From contig NC_081415.1 of the NCBI RefSeq assembly GCF_030272615.1, positions 630,765,240 through 630,829,239 of the forward strand: a stretch of DNA of 64,000 bases, read 5' to 3'. The position numbers and the translations under genes are program-made. The notes under the pieces were generated by a model that was given only the letters and a program-made list of their open reading frames with translations, made no database searches and had not been told where the DNA came from. Below, piece after piece: positions 35,334 to 48,419 of the stretch; the stretch's first letter is position 1, and each line of letters begins with the position of its first letter. The DNA is from Cryptomeria japonica. Its lineage: Eukaryota > Streptophyta > Pinopsida > Cupressales > Cupressaceae.

Positions 35334-36350
35334 TGTAGCATCCTAAAATTGCACCCCTTGCAATTTCGACCGCATTTAGGGCCCCCACCTTAGTGTTTTC
35401 ATCTTCATGCTTGATCGAGACATATTTATGCCTCCCCCATGCAAGAAACATCATATTTTCACACTTTACCTTGCTAGGACCCCTTGTCCTTGCCCTAAAT
35501 TGGGGTAGGACTAGGGCATGGCACCCTGGTCCTCACCAGGACCATGGCACCACACCATGGTCCTCCTTAATTGGGCCCTAATTTGAACCCTTGGCCCTAT
35601 CTCAAATTTGAGCGGAAAACTTTTCCCCATGTTGGCCTATGTCGGAAAATTAATATGTTTGATGACAGGCAAGTATATAAGAAGGTATTCCCCTTTCATT
35701 TGGGCAGAAGGCAATAAGGTGGAGATGACCATAAGGTGAGGAGACTACATTCAAGCATTCAAGTATTCATCATCAAATATTCTTCAAGGATGCATATTCT
35801 TCATCTATCCATTGGAGCAACATTACATCATTCATTTGCAAGCATGTTTGTGTGATTAGGGTTTTGTCATATTCATGCCATTTCATACACCATATGTGAT
35901 TACATTGAAGAAGCAAAGCATCATTATCAGTAATTGCAGATCTAAGGTATACCTTTTCATTATTTACTTCAGTATTTGCAATATTTCATTCAAGGTTGAT
36001 TCTAAACTGGGGTTTGACCAAAGGCAAGCCCCTATTCCCAACATATTTCCCTTTCTTTCTATGTGCAGGAAATAGGTCTACAACTGTACTCTTGGAAATA
36101 AGCTTCCTAATAGTTCAAATACAGAGACGAAAAAACCCTTTTCAGCGATCGAAAATTTCAGAGGAACAAGAGGGGGTGTCTTGGTCCCTGCACACGCTCC
36201 TGACTATTTATGGTAGTTTTCGCAAGGAAACTCTGAATCAGCTCATATTACTCATATCTAGGTGTACGATGAAATCTCGAACTTATAGCTCACCGTTTTT
36301 GCATATTTTGTCTCCAATTCTAACATTCTACTTATTTTAACAATTCAACT
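35334..36350 (+). repeat. LTR of a gypsy element (right end approximate)
   Basis: Starts TGTAGCATCCTAAAATTGCA after a polypurine tract. A TATATAAG box is at 35674-35681, followed by an untranslated stretch. No second copy is in the window, so the right end (near TTTTAACA, about 36345) is a guess. A hairpin-prone block of CATGGCACC/GGTCCT repeats lies at 35519-35566. Confidence 0.55.
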
Positions 36351-36539
36351 TACAGAAGAGGAAAACCTAAATCAATCCAATCCACTCAGTATTCAGTCCT
36401 TGTCTCGTTTAGGATTGGATCTAGGGGATTCATCTCCTCTTTTGAATGCAAAGTACTCCAAGTGAAAATTGCCTTAGTAATTCCTCCCTTCCATGTGGTG
36501 AATTTGCTAAGCTTAAATTTTCCACTTTACACTAACATT

Positions 36540-38220
36540 ATGGAGAAAAATTCCCCTCACAACTTTTCATGATGAGGATGAATCATTAACGAGAGTTACT
36601 ATTGACTAATTGGGGAAGCTTAGCCATGAGTTGGATAGACTTCAACAATGGATGGGTCAAGAAGAATCAAATAGTGAGGCAATCCCCTTAATTCAAGGCA
36701 AGTGAGAAGAATGGTTCAAAGTGATGAAATTGGTGTGGAACTGTTGCGTGGCATTGCTCATATTGTTGATACCAATATAATGCTAATAAAAAGTTGTGTT
36801 GAAGCTCTTGGTTACCCTAACCATACATATCAAATTGAGCATTCCATTCCTATGGCTGCAACCTTTCCTAATGTGTCCACACACATCTTCTATCATGACT
36901 AAATCTACACAAAATGATAATCTTACACATGTTAGTCATGGGGGCAATCCTATTAATGAATACTTCTACATGCCTCCTTTAGTTAGCCTTCCATTTGTTT
37001 CTCAACCATCTCCTTTACCAACATACCAAAATGTTCCACCTCTTTATTCTCAACCTCCACCTATATATCACAATATTACACCTCCATCTCAATCCAACAT
37101 GTCAAACTCCAACTCTTCCATTGAAGTCACTATTAATAACCTAGCTCAAAGTTTGTCATCCTTACAACAACAATTAGCTTTTTAAACCCAATCTAAGTTA
37201 AATTTATGTCCCCACATATGATGTAGCTATCACACTATCTGATGATGTGGTTCATGTTGTTGCTCCTAAGAATGTGGAAATTCCTCATTTGGAGTATATA
37301 ATGGAAAAGGTGACCCCTTGACTTGTGAAAATATTTCATACCTTGTGGAATGATTTATCTCATGATCATAGACTCATGGAAAAAATATTTGCTCGCACTT
37401 TTAGAGATATATAAAGCTTTGTAATGGTATTTCTTTTTGCCTCCTAATTCTATCACTTCTTTTCAACAATTGGCTAATGCATTCATTCAAAAAATTTAGA
37501 ATAAGATTGGTCCAAAAAAATTACTTTGCTGATTTGATTCATTTTAAGAAAGGAGTTAAAGAAAAAGTGACTAATTTCATTGGTAGATATAAACATTTTA
37601 ATTCACAAATTGCTTATCTAGTGCCTAATGGTGATGTTCAAAGAATTTTCATTACTAATTTGCAAAATGATATTAGAGATAAACTTCTATTTTCTGAATT
37701 TTCATTTTTCGCACAATTGTGTGCAGTGCTTGATAACTATTAGCTTCATGTGAACTAGTTTAAATCCTCTTCTTCAATGGCTTTGGTTAATAAGGATAGG
37801 AGCACTCAACAATCATTCCAAATGTTCCAAAATAAAAATAAAGGCTTCATCAAGATCAATGACAACTCTTCCAATCATATTAATACGTAAGTGGTGGCCA
37901 CAATACCAGGTGTAGCCCCTTTATCATCAATCTTTAGAAGAGAATTAACTCCACTTTCTGAATATTTACATAGTATAATGCTTATATTGATGAATGTTAA
38001 TGCATTTCAGCTTCCTCCCATTAAACCTATAGATACCTCCAAGCCTTTACTAGCTTCTTTTGATCATAAATCCTTATGCCAATGCCATCATCAATCTGGC
38101 CATGAGACTAAAAAGTGTTACACATTGAGGCATAAGATCCAAGACCTTATTGATTCCAACACCATATTTGTGGAGGGTGTGAATGATAAAGGAAACAAAT
38201 TCATAAATTTTTATTAATCC
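36540..38220 (+). pseudogene. Decayed gypsy gag
   Basis: Broken frames in order: ELLRGIAHIVDTN and ALGYPNHTY (36730-36830), a Pro/Ser-rich stretch (36960-37120), NNLAQSLSSLQQQLAF, YNGKGDP near 37300, KEKVTNFIGRYKHFNSQ and FITNLQNDIRDKL (37560-37690), and a knuckle CQCHHQSGHETKKC with HKIQDLIDS (38080-38155). Many stops. It belongs to a different family from both Tat elements. Confidence 0.7.
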
Positions 38221-39345
38221 TTTTCCTCCTCATTCTACTAATGTAATTCAATCTAAGCCACTCACAATTACTCCTAATGATGCAGGCATAACATCTAACA
38301 ATGTTGAAAACCTTATTGAACAACCCAAACCTAAACTTGAACCATGCATTACCTTTGATTCTAGGGAGACTATTGAAGTACCTGATGGGCCATTGTACAT
38401 TATTGCAAAGATTAAAGGAATGCTCTCACGAGGAATGCTCATTTATCTAACATGTATGGTGAAAGTTATTACTAAAGAAGATCTCTTTACACAACAATTT
38501 CATCAAAAAATATATGACAAATCTAATGTTATGATTAAGGTGCATGATGGTTTCATTTGTGCTACTATAAGATCTACGACTCTTCTAGTTGAGGATGGCA
38601 CTAAGTGCTTAGATGTTACCTTCTCTATTATCCTCACTTCTGATCAATTTCATGTGAAGTTGGGACATCCTTGACTCTCTTTAATGAAATCCATCCCTTC
38701 TACCATTCATAAGTGTGTGAAGTTCCCTCAACAAGACATAGAAATTTCACCCTTCATTACTTTTGGCCTCAGCAACCTGAACCTTTGAAACCTCAAAATG
38801 ATGCTCTTTTCCTATCTTATAAAAAATAAAAAAAGAGATGATATTGGCCTTGAGTAATCCTGAAGATCATTCACCCATGGATATTCCTCCTCGTCATCTT
38901 AGACCTAAACTTCTTCCTACTCCAATTCCTTTTATATATGTTGTGGTCCCACCCCCTACATCGTATAAAGGAAAGCACCCAACATCCTGTATCTCTCAGC
39001 CTAGAGGGGTTTCTTCCATTCCTCCTTTCACAAGAGAAAAAAATAATCGTATGTTGATTGATGTTCAACCTTCACAAGTTTTGAGTCGAACTAAGAGAAA
39101 TCATAGTGCAAGAGAATGTTGACAAAGACATCATGCCAAGGCTCGTGAAATTGCTTACCAAACCAATTCCTCCCCAAAGACATCAAATTTTGACTTGGTC
39201 CCATTTGTCCAACCTTCGCCCAACCCTAGGGAAGAAGTTCAACATAATCCACCATGTCAAAAGTTTAAAATGCCTATGCAAAATGATGGTTCATTTCCTA
39301 GTCTTTTGAAAGGTTATTTCACTATTATGATCTTTTGTCCATGAT
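38221..39345 (+). pseudogene. Decayed gypsy protease and linker
   Basis: DKSNVMIKVHDGFICATIRS, LDVTFSIILTSDQFHVKLGHP and, after a stop, MKSIPSTIHKCVKFPQQD (38390-38740) match the C-terminal half of gypsy retropepsins. A Pro-rich linker (38850-39120) and a Lys/Asn-rich stretch follow; no RT is present. With the preceding gag this is one truncated polyprotein. Confidence 0.65.
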
Positions 39346-40330
39346 GTAACATAAATTATACTATTTCAAATTTTAGTTATCAGCCTAGAATACTTCATAG
39401 AATGCAAAATCTATACGATTCTATGAATTCTAAAAAAATCATCTTGTCCAATAACGTATGCCTTTAACACAAGTTGGACTCTCGAAACGAGCATCTTGTT
39501 GTGAATTCCATTGATCTTGACAATAAAATCTTTGCGAGTAGTAAAGTGGTGCAATATATTAATCAAATGAACATATCAATGCACACTTGGATTCAATTAG
39601 TTATTTTTTTAATCCTCTTAGCTACTCTGAAATGGGCAACAACATTATAAGTTGGAACAATATATGCATAAATTTTAATTTCCTATTTAGATTAATATTT
39701 AGTTTGTTAGGTTATATATTTTTATAAAATACTTATGTACTTTGTATGCTCTCTAGTAGATCTACAAACAAATTAAGAATATTTTGGATAAAAGTAGTTC
39801 CAAATTCCAACTTTCTTACAATATTTTTGAAGAAAAATTATAAAGTGCATGTAGCTATAATTTGGAATTGAAATACTAAATAATATCTTAAAGAGAGAGA
39901 AGGATTTACTATCTCGTGTTTCCCCTATACAGAATGGTAGAGGTTTACATTAACCAAGGGTATTTAGTGGGTGCAAATAAAATGCGCTAGATGGTTTTAT
40001 GAGACCACTCTAGCTTCGTCCATAGAATCTATCCAAGCTTAAGTTGACATTTTTTTAATATCTATCTCTACATCAGTTATCAAATTGTATATCAAAAACT
40101 GTCAAATGCCTTCATTGTTGGTTTGACTTTGGTATTGTTAATGGTATATTTATTTGCAGTTGCAACATTGATTGGATTTTATAAATTTATTTTATTGCTT
40201 CTTGACTAATTTAATTAGAAGAGGGGTAACAATTTATTCACAAGAGAAGTACACAGTAGGAAGGGCCAGCCCAACAGATGAAAGGCCACTATACAATCTT
40301 ATTAGTATCCATTAACTAATCCAACATGAG
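39346..40330. other. AT-rich DNA, nothing recognised
   Basis: No gene, repeat family or motif that I can support on either strand. Confidence 0.5.
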
Positions 40331-40339
40331 AGACAATTC

Positions 40340-40600
40340 TAAAGATAATTGCCCCTTATCCACAATAGTCCAACCCCTGCATTCGATCAGAAGTCCATTT
40401 GGCCAAACAATCTGCTACTCCATTCCACTCCCCAGGAATGTGAATAAAAGTAACATATTGCAAAGATCTACACAACCTAAAAATATACAAGATTTTATTA
40501 ATTTCTCTATTTGTACAGGAGTATTATCATTGTGTAAAATCAAGGTATACAACTTTATTGTTCTTTCCATCTCAATAGCAAAGGTGCATCTATGAAGGAC
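40340..40600 (-). pseudogene. LINE-type RNase H relic
   Basis: On the minus strand, about 40470-40375, the frame reads SLQYVTFIHIPGEWNGVADC followed by LAKWTSD, the C-terminal block of the RNase H domain found at the end of many plant LINEs. Upstream NREINKILYIF fits the same domain, with stops in between. The rest of the LINE is not visible. Confidence 0.6.
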
Positions 40601-41246
40601 TTCATATATGCATTTTGCTCTCTTAAGATTTCTTCATTTATTCTTTCATTTTTGTGGACAACTCTATTCTTTGATATTTGTAGACTTCAAAACGCAATTT
40701 TCCCACTAGCCTAATTGAATTAACAATATTAATTTTTCTTTTTCTTTTGTTTTGCTAAAACATTTCAATTTTTATAAACTTCTTCAAATATAAAATAGCA
40801 GCAATAATTCTTTTTAATTCTTTTTGTATGTGATAAAACTTAGTGTTGTTAAGAAATCAACTTATAATTAACAAAGAAAATTTAGTATTATATTTGGAAT
40901 TGAAATACTAAATGTTTGGTTATATGATGAGGTACTCTGTCTTTTTCTATTATTTTTATAATCTATTGTAATGGTTTCTTATTTTAAAGCTTAATCTAAT
41001 CATCACCACTGATTTGAGATAGGCAGAACACTTTTCATTGGATTCTTATTTAGTTTTGGAGTTGTTAAATGTAAAGTTGTTTGTTCAAAACAATTGAAAA
41101 ACCATGAATATTCTACATGTAGTAAGAAAATTTGTGTATTTCATGACATCTTAAATGAGACCAGTGTTTCTAAATCTTAAACATTAAAATATAATGTTTC
41201 TAAATTCAAAAAATCAAAATTACATGTCTACACAAACATTTTAAAA
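40601..41246. other. AT-rich DNA, nothing recognised
   Basis: No gene or clear repeat seen. Confidence 0.5.
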
Positions 41247-41735
41247 ATAATATATAATTTTCAATTTTCAATTCATAAAGATCAAAAAGAATTTTTATGT
41301 TTCTAAATTTTAATTGTAAAAATGTAATATGTCTAAATTTAAAAAATCAAAGTTATGTACATACAAAATATTAAAAAAAACAATATAATTTATAATATAT
41401 AGAAAATATTTATTATTAAAAGTAATTTCTAATTTATCATATAGATGTGATTTTCCTATTTATATCTTATTTATCACTTAATTGAGTTACACAAATAATA
41501 TATAATTTTCAATTTTCAATTTAGAAAGAACAATTTTTGTTTTTTTAAGTTTCTAAATTTTAATCATAAAAATATAATGTTTATAAATGCAAAAAATCAA
41601 AGTTACATACATATACAAATATTCCAAATAACAATATAATGTTTAACATCATTTATTATTAAAATTAATTTCCAATTTATCATATAGATGTGATTTTTCT
41701 ATTTATATCTTATTTATCTCTTAGTTGAATTTGAA
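41247..41735. repeat. 247-bp tandem duplication
   Basis: Copies start AATAATATATAATTTTCAAT at 41247 and 41494 and share the ends ATCATATAGATGTGATTTT and TATATCTTATTTATC. Confidence 0.85.
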
Positions 41736-41756
41736 TTCTTTTATCATTTATTAATA

Positions 41757-42920
41757 TTAATTGAAACCTAATGATAACCTAATCTTACCATAATTGTAAC
41801 CTAATCTTACCATAGTTGAAACTCTATCATGACCTAACCCTAAACTTAACTATATCCCTAACATTAAGCCCTAACTACAACTTGAATTCTAATCGTAATG
41901 CAATTAAATCCTAACCCTAATTGAACTCAAACCTTAACCCTAACCATAATCAAACCCTAAACATAATCAAACCCTATTCTAACCCCTAATTAAAATTTAA
42001 TACTAACCCTATCTATAATTAAACCCTTAACATAATCAAACCCTAACCTTGACAATATCCCTAATTGAATCCTAATCATAACTGAATCTTACCATAATTG
42101 AAACCTAACCATAAGCCAACCCAAAACTTAACTATAACCCTACAATTAAGCCCTAACTACAACTTGAACCCTTACCCTAATGTAATTAAACATTAACCCT
42201 AACTATAATTAAACTGTTACCATAATTAAACCCTAATCATAATTGAACCCTAAATCTAATTAACTATAACCTTAACCCTTAACCCTAATCCCTCTAATTG
42301 AACTCCAACCCTAACCTAACCATAAACTTAACTCTAACCATACAATTGAACCCTACCTACAACATGAACCTTATTCTAACCCTAATTGAACCCTAAGCCT
42401 AATATGAATTCTAACCTTAATTGAACCTTACTCCTAATTGAATATAACCCAAACCCTAATCCTAATTTAAAATCAACCCTAATATAATTGAATCGTAACT
42501 CTAATTCTAACCCTAATTGAACTCTAATACTAAACCTAACTATAATTAAAACCTTACCATAATCAAACCTTAACCTTGACAATATCCTCAATCTATACTT
42601 AATTGAATCCCAATCTAGCCTTAATTAAACCCTAACAATTATCAAACCATAATTGTACCAAACTCTAATGATAATCAAACCATAATCCTAACCCTAACCC
42701 AAACCCTAATCATAATCAAACCCTATTCTAACCATAATTAGAACCTAGAATTAAACCTTACCTCCAACTTGAACCCTAATCTAACCATAATTGAACCCTC
42801 TAATCTAACCCTACTTGAACCCTCAACACTAATTGTGCTTGAACCATAATGCTAATTAAACTATAAGATGAACCCTAATTCTAGCTATAATTTATCCCTA
42901 TCAGTAAATTAAATAATTAA
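41757..42920. repeat. Degenerate telomere-like CCCTAA repeat
   Basis: About 1.2 kb dominated by AACCCTAA, mixed with AATTGAA and CATAATC words. The plus strand is almost free of G. The plant telomere unit is CCCTAAA; exact seven-base runs are rare here, so this is an old or independently expanded relative rather than an intact interstitial telomere. Confidence 0.8.
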
Positions 42921-43233
42921 GGTTGAAATAGAGTTAGGATTAAAATATAATTATTAATACTATACTATTCTTTAATCTAAAATAATATCATTATCATAAT
43001 CTACATAGTTAATATGATTATAATATTATTAAACAAAAAATATAATGTACCTTAATATTATACTAATAATATAATATTGTTTTGATATTATATTTTAATA
43101 ATATTATAGATATTAAAAATAATTATAATATAACAATATTATTTTATATTAGTATAATTCTATTTAATAATAAAATAATATATAAATATATATTGATTTC
43201 TTTAATGTCTTCCATGTTGTGTCGCAACTACTA

Positions 43234-43401
43234 CTAGCTTATATATATTTTAGTTTATAATATATATAAAATATTTCTAGTGATATCCTTCTCGAGATAC
43301 TATTTTTACAAATTTTTCACCTAAACTCTAATAGATGCCTCGAGAAAGATATCTCTCTACATATATTATATATATTATAAAATTAAATATATAAAAACTA
43401 G
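43234..43401. mobile_element. MITE-like foldback element
   Basis: The first about 65 bases (CTAGCTTATATATATTTTAG... to CTTCTCGAG) and the last about 65 (CTCGAGAAAGATATC... to ATATAAAAACTAG) are inverted repeats, around a loop of about 38 bases. No clear target duplication is visible, so a foldback of other origin is possible. Confidence 0.6.
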
Positions 43402-45270
43402 TTTCCATGTCATTTCCATATCTAATACTCACCATTCCATGTGATGAACACCATACCTAATGCTCGCCAATTAATATAAATACAAAATTTAACAGTTGCA
43501 CAAAGATTAGATGAGAATGGGAAAATGTAAAGGGATGCAATTTACTACTAATGGGTTTTTTATGTACACGGGTTGTTATACCCCTTATGCCACTGTAGAA
43601 CGCCCCTCGATGTCATGAGAATAGAAATGGGGAAGGCATGCAAGCAAGGAGGTTGAGGTATATGAGCATAGACACCATTTGAACCCAAAGTCTCCTTAGC
43701 TTAAAAAACATTAAATTTGTCTTCCTTTCTTTTTGTAAAAAGCACAAATATCGACAATTATATTGTTCTTTTCTCTCTCTTCTGAACCCCCAATCTTTTA
43801 AAGCTCATATTTTTCTCTCTTATGAAAAATTTCATTAGTGCAAATGCATTAATGAAATCTACCTGTCAAACCCCAACAAAAAATTAAAGTAGAAGTAATA
43901 CAAACAAGAGACGCAAAGCGTCATGTTCCTGCCGAGAGTTAGAAATGTGGATGGTAGAGGAGAATAGGAAATGTACGGGTGGTAGAGGGGAGTTAGAGAA
44001 GGTTAAAGTACATGCTAGGTATAATGGTAAAGAACAACAATGCCTTGATGGTTTTCCGAAAAGCAATGTAGAAGGAAGGGGTGTGCATAGTCATTGGCAT
44101 GTGCCAAATACTTGTCAATTCGTATGTTTCTACATATATTATAATTTGTAGTTGATCTTTTGATCTCGTCATTTGTTTGACAAATACACAATTTTTTACG
44201 TAAAGAATAAAAGGAATGTATACTTCTTTAAGAGTTTTGTACTTTGTAATTGGTCAAAGAAAATAGTGAAACTAAGAGCAACAAAAAACAAGGACCAATA
44301 ATCTTACCTTCTACAAGGTTGTCCAACAATGTTTTACCCATTCTCTATATATAATGAATAAAACTATTATTATTTTTGACTTTTATTCGACTCGATGTTG
44401 ACACAAAGAAATGTTATTTATTCATTTTTGTCTTAATGCATTCAAATCCTAAACTATAGACAAAAGAAAAAAAAGTGTTTTTTTTAATCTTATTTCGACA
44501 ATGTGAGAATTTCTTATTACCTTTCAAGGAGAACTTTAAGAAGCATTAGAATTAGTATGTTTACTTAAAGATGATAAACATAAGTTTACCGATATATAGG
44601 GTGAAAAGTCCATATCTTGCATCGGTTGCCTAAGATATTCCTTGAGTAATTTAGAATTGGTAGTTTAAAATGAAGCTGTAATAAGTTTCTTGGAATGTGT
44701 GATAGAAGTGGCAACAAAAATGTTGGCAATGTCTTCTATTCACTTCCACGTTTAAGCCGAGATGGTGAAAAATGGTATGCATAAAATGAGCTAGTACACT
44801 TGCCAATGCAAGTTGCGAGCAACGGGTATGAAAAATCAAGTCTATTCTCATTATGATTACTAGGATGAATGCAGTGCATTCAAATAGACTGCCAAGTATG
44901 TATGATTGATATATTTTTTTTCACAAAGTAGTTTCCATTTACTCTGTTAAAGAAATGGAGAAGATGTTTTGTGTGGGTTAGTTTTTTATGAATAATGGTT
45001 ATGGCAGGGAGTCCTATGAATAATTGTATGACCGGCCTTGGGAGGAAGTGCTGAAGTTTTTACTCTTATTTGACTGCTGGGCGTTTAACTCTATCCAGTC
45101 CAGTCCTCAATGATGACAAAAAGGTAAGATTTGTTACTGCTATATATACACTTCGTTTGTGAGTTTCAAAAATGATGAATGGACAAAAACTTGGGTACAC
45201 AATTTCGAAAGGAACTCGTGGGCATGTAGTATTAAACAAATGCTTTTTCTAGGGGTTTAAACCACATATT
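43402..45270. other. Intergenic DNA, no supported gene
   Basis: Short open frames occur but without recognisable domains or composition. One possible exon-like stretch ends at GACAAAAAG/GTAAGA (45113-45127), upstream frame YLTAGRLTLSSPVLNDDKK, but nothing confirms it. Confidence 0.4.
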
Positions 45271-45274
45271 CATT

Positions 45275-45543
45275 AATTAAATGAAATGAGCTCAAGTGGT
45301 AAAAACTATAGGGCTTCCAAAACAGAGATTTAGGTTAAAAACTCAAACAGATATTGTACGAATGTATGAAAAGATGCAATGGAAAATAGCAAAAGTAAAT
45401 AGAGCCCTGTAATTAATGAAATGAGCTCAAGTGGTAAAAACTATAGGGCTTCCAAAATAGAGATTTAGGTTAAAACCTCAGCAGATATTGTACGAATGTA
45501 CGAAAAGATGCAATGGAAAATAGCAAAAGCAAATAGAGCCCTG
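45275..45543 (+). mobile_element. Tandem SINE-like units
   Basis: Two units about 135 bp apart. Each has GAGCTCAAGTGG (45288 and 45423), close to an RNA polymerase III A box, and, 45 bases on, a GGTTAAAAACT/GGTTAAAACCT degenerate B box, as in tRNA-derived plant SINEs. A headless relative of the downstream part (AAAAGATGCAATGG...) recurs at about 45859-45999. Confidence 0.5.
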
Positions 45544-46349
45544 TTTGAAGGTGTTTCATCATATACAGAAAAGCAAACAATGTGACACAAGTTTACACGC
45601 ACAGGGAGTAAGCAAGGAACTCTTGCTTGAGTTTTTAGGTCAAAACCCAATGATTTGAGAAATTGAGAAAACTTATAACTTCTATTTTTGAAAAATCTTT
45701 GACTATGTAGCTTCTCCCCAATGCTTATACTTCCATTGCACAAAATGTAACAAAAATAGTGAATATTCTAATTTTTTAAACCATTGCTTAAAAATTATAT
45801 TTTCTTGGAGAATCAGAAAAATGTATGGAATAATTGAAAGTGAAGGGTTAGGGAATCACAAAAAGATGCAATGGAAAACAACAAAAGCAAATAGAGCTCT
45901 GTTTGAAGGTGCCTCATCATATATAGAAAAGAAAACAATATGACACAGGTTAGCAGCACAGAGTGTATGCAAGGAACTCTTGCTTGTGTTTTAGCAAATG
46001 GAGATCAATATCATAAAGAAAAACAAAGGCAACTTCACCTCCACTCACAAACCCAGGCCCCTGTCTACATCCTCTCAATTAAAATGAGATTTGATGCTCA
46101 CTGAAAAAATATACTTTAGGAATTCATATGTATTCTCTAATTTTTTTTTTTGTTCCTTTATGGTTCCATTTTTACTTATATTGCTGAAATAAGCCTGTGG
46201 AGAATTTTTTATTTGAAGTGGTGTTTATTTTGAACATTCATGTTCTTATCCATTTTCTAGAATCTCATCTTATATTGATATTCTTCCCATTATTCTCTAC
46301 CTCTTTTTGCTACAATGCTATTGATTTATTGTGATATCTAAAAGTGCAG

Positions 46350-46665
46350 GGTTGAGAAAGTTCCCATGCTCCACCCTACAAGACACGCCTAGACGTAACG
46401 ATCACTGGTTTACAAAAATTGACACAGCATTAACACAACTCATTCCCAAAGAATACTACTACAAAAAGAGGGAGAGTTATACACTTGAGCAGTTTGAGGC
46501 CAAGGCACGACTTTTCACCGATCGCAGCTTGGTATAGGGAAGGAAACTTCTCCACTGGCAATTCAGACAATGTTTTCGAAGGCAGCTTCGGACAGACCCA
46601 TTTCAGTTGAGTATGGTAATGACATACCTGGTACAGCTTTCGGAGAACCCAATGATATCAACTGA
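46350..46665 (+). pseudogene. ELF6/REF6-type JmjC demethylase exon fragment, frameshifted
   Basis: These enzymes remove methyl groups from histone H3K27 in the nucleus. After a possible acceptor (AAAGTGCAG at 46341-46349) the frame reaches ESYTLEQFEAKARLF (about 46470-46515). A one-base frame change near 46530 is followed by KETSPLAIQTMFSKAASDRP and ISVEYGNDIPGTAFGEP (to about 46650), then TGA at 46663. That block precedes and enters the JmjC domain in ELF6/REF6 proteins. The Fe-binding JmjC core is not found nearby. With the frameshift it looks like a relic or captured fragment; a sequencing error in a real exon is possible. Confidence 0.6.
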
Positions 46666-48419
46666 AATAGCTTCAGAAATCAGAGAAACTATTTATCATT
46701 GTCACCTGATAGTTATTTTGAAAGTTGGAATAGAGAGGAAATATTTTATTACTATTTTTGGAGTAATAGTGCATTTATGTTTGTCATATGGTTTTTTACA
46801 TTTTTCTGTTCATGTAATCCGGAACTAAGCAGATATTTTGTCAAACAGTTTGCAAGAAGCTAAAATTTGGGTGTATTTCAACAAGCAGGGCAATAAATGT
46901 TATTTTGTGTGAGTGCTTAAAAAGCTGCAAATTTTCCCATTCTTTTCTAGAAGATTGAAAATAAAACAATTCATAGATGTGCACTTTTCGAATCATTTTC
47001 AAATTCCATTGTGATACATGCAATAGCAAAAAACTAGACGTTGGGTGTATTTCAGCAAGTAGGGCAATAAATGTTATTTTGTGAGTGCTTAAAAGAAGCT
47101 GCAAATTTTCCTTTTCTTTTCTAGAAGATTGAAAATAAAAACAGTTCATAGATGCACTTTTCGAATCATTTTCAAATTCCATTGTGATATATCCAATACC
47201 AAAAATACAATCCCTCTAGTATCTAGTCAAACACAAAAGTTAATTCAATCTAGAAACAAAAACTGAATAAAGTTAATTCAATCTAGAAACAAAAATTGAA
47301 TAACCCATGTTCAGAAACAACAATATCTGAACGACAATATCAATATCATGTGAACAAGAAATTCAAATCAAATATGAGTAAAATTTTTAGAACGGTTGAT
47401 ATCTATTAAATATCAAACATAAACATAAACAGATTTTTAAAAACCTGCAGAAACAGAGTATCTGAGGAGGGTAGTCGCTAGCAGTTATTTTGAACATGTA
47501 TTACCTGCAACTTGATAATTACAATAGTGGGATTTTTTTCATATTTTTCAGATGTTTTAAATCTACACCTGCCTTTTGTAGATTGTGTTTCAAAACTTCA
47601 CAGTACAATAAAGTTTGCTTGAGTATGCTTCATCTAAATTTGGTTGGCTCCCTCACCTTGCCATGAGTTCAATTCCGTGCTGGAAGGAATCCAGAGGATG
47701 TCCTGACTATGGGTATTTTGATTTCCAGAAGGTTCCAAGTCCTTACGAATTTTCTACAGAAACAATCTTTTATAGATTGGGAATAGTGTCGACGACTATG
47801 GGTATTTTGATCTCCAAAGCTTCCAAGTTCTTATGAATTTTCTAGAGAATCAATTTTTTATAGATTGGAAAAAAAAAAATTTAATGTGATTAATTTTATT
47901 TTTTATAAACAAAATTAACGGCAGGCTCCAATAGAAATTAGAATAAATAATTTTATATGAATTATTAAATCTATTTAAAACTAAAACACTTAGAAAAAAA
48001 TGAAAAGTTGAAAATATGCTATTCTCATTGGGCAGCTCAAAATAATAATTGCAATCTAATGGATGCGTTAGTATCCTGCCGGCACGGCAGGAACTAATAA
48101 TGGAACATTTATCTTAAAATAGTTTTGACACAAAATACAGTAATATTTCTGATTTCGCAGAACCCTCCTTTGCATCCTCCTCTCTCCCTTCCCCTTCCCT
48201 TCGCCTCCCTGTCTTAACCCTTTTTCCTCTAACATGCATCCCAACCCTAGAGATATGCATTCAAACCATATATATTATATACAATATATTGAGAATTATA
48301 TTTTACACACCAATGCCAATGGTACAAAAATCAAACTTAAAGCCAAAAGTTTGCATAGGAAGCAGCGGCATAACAGAGCATGTTCTTAAAAACTAAAGAC
48401 ATGATATTCAAGAGTGATA
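46666..48419. other. Intergenic DNA with local tandem duplications
   Basis: No supported gene. It contains a 174-bp duplication (46867-47040 and 47041-47212), a 33-bp doublet (47238-47303), an 89-bp duplication starting GACTATGGGTATTTTGAT at 47705 and 47794, and a short hairpin TAGTATCCTGCC/GGCAGGAACTA near 48070-48096. Confidence 0.7.

Noticed and set aside
45465..45743. Minus-strand 92-codon open frame
   Set aside because: It overlaps the SINE-like repeat and has no recognisable motif.
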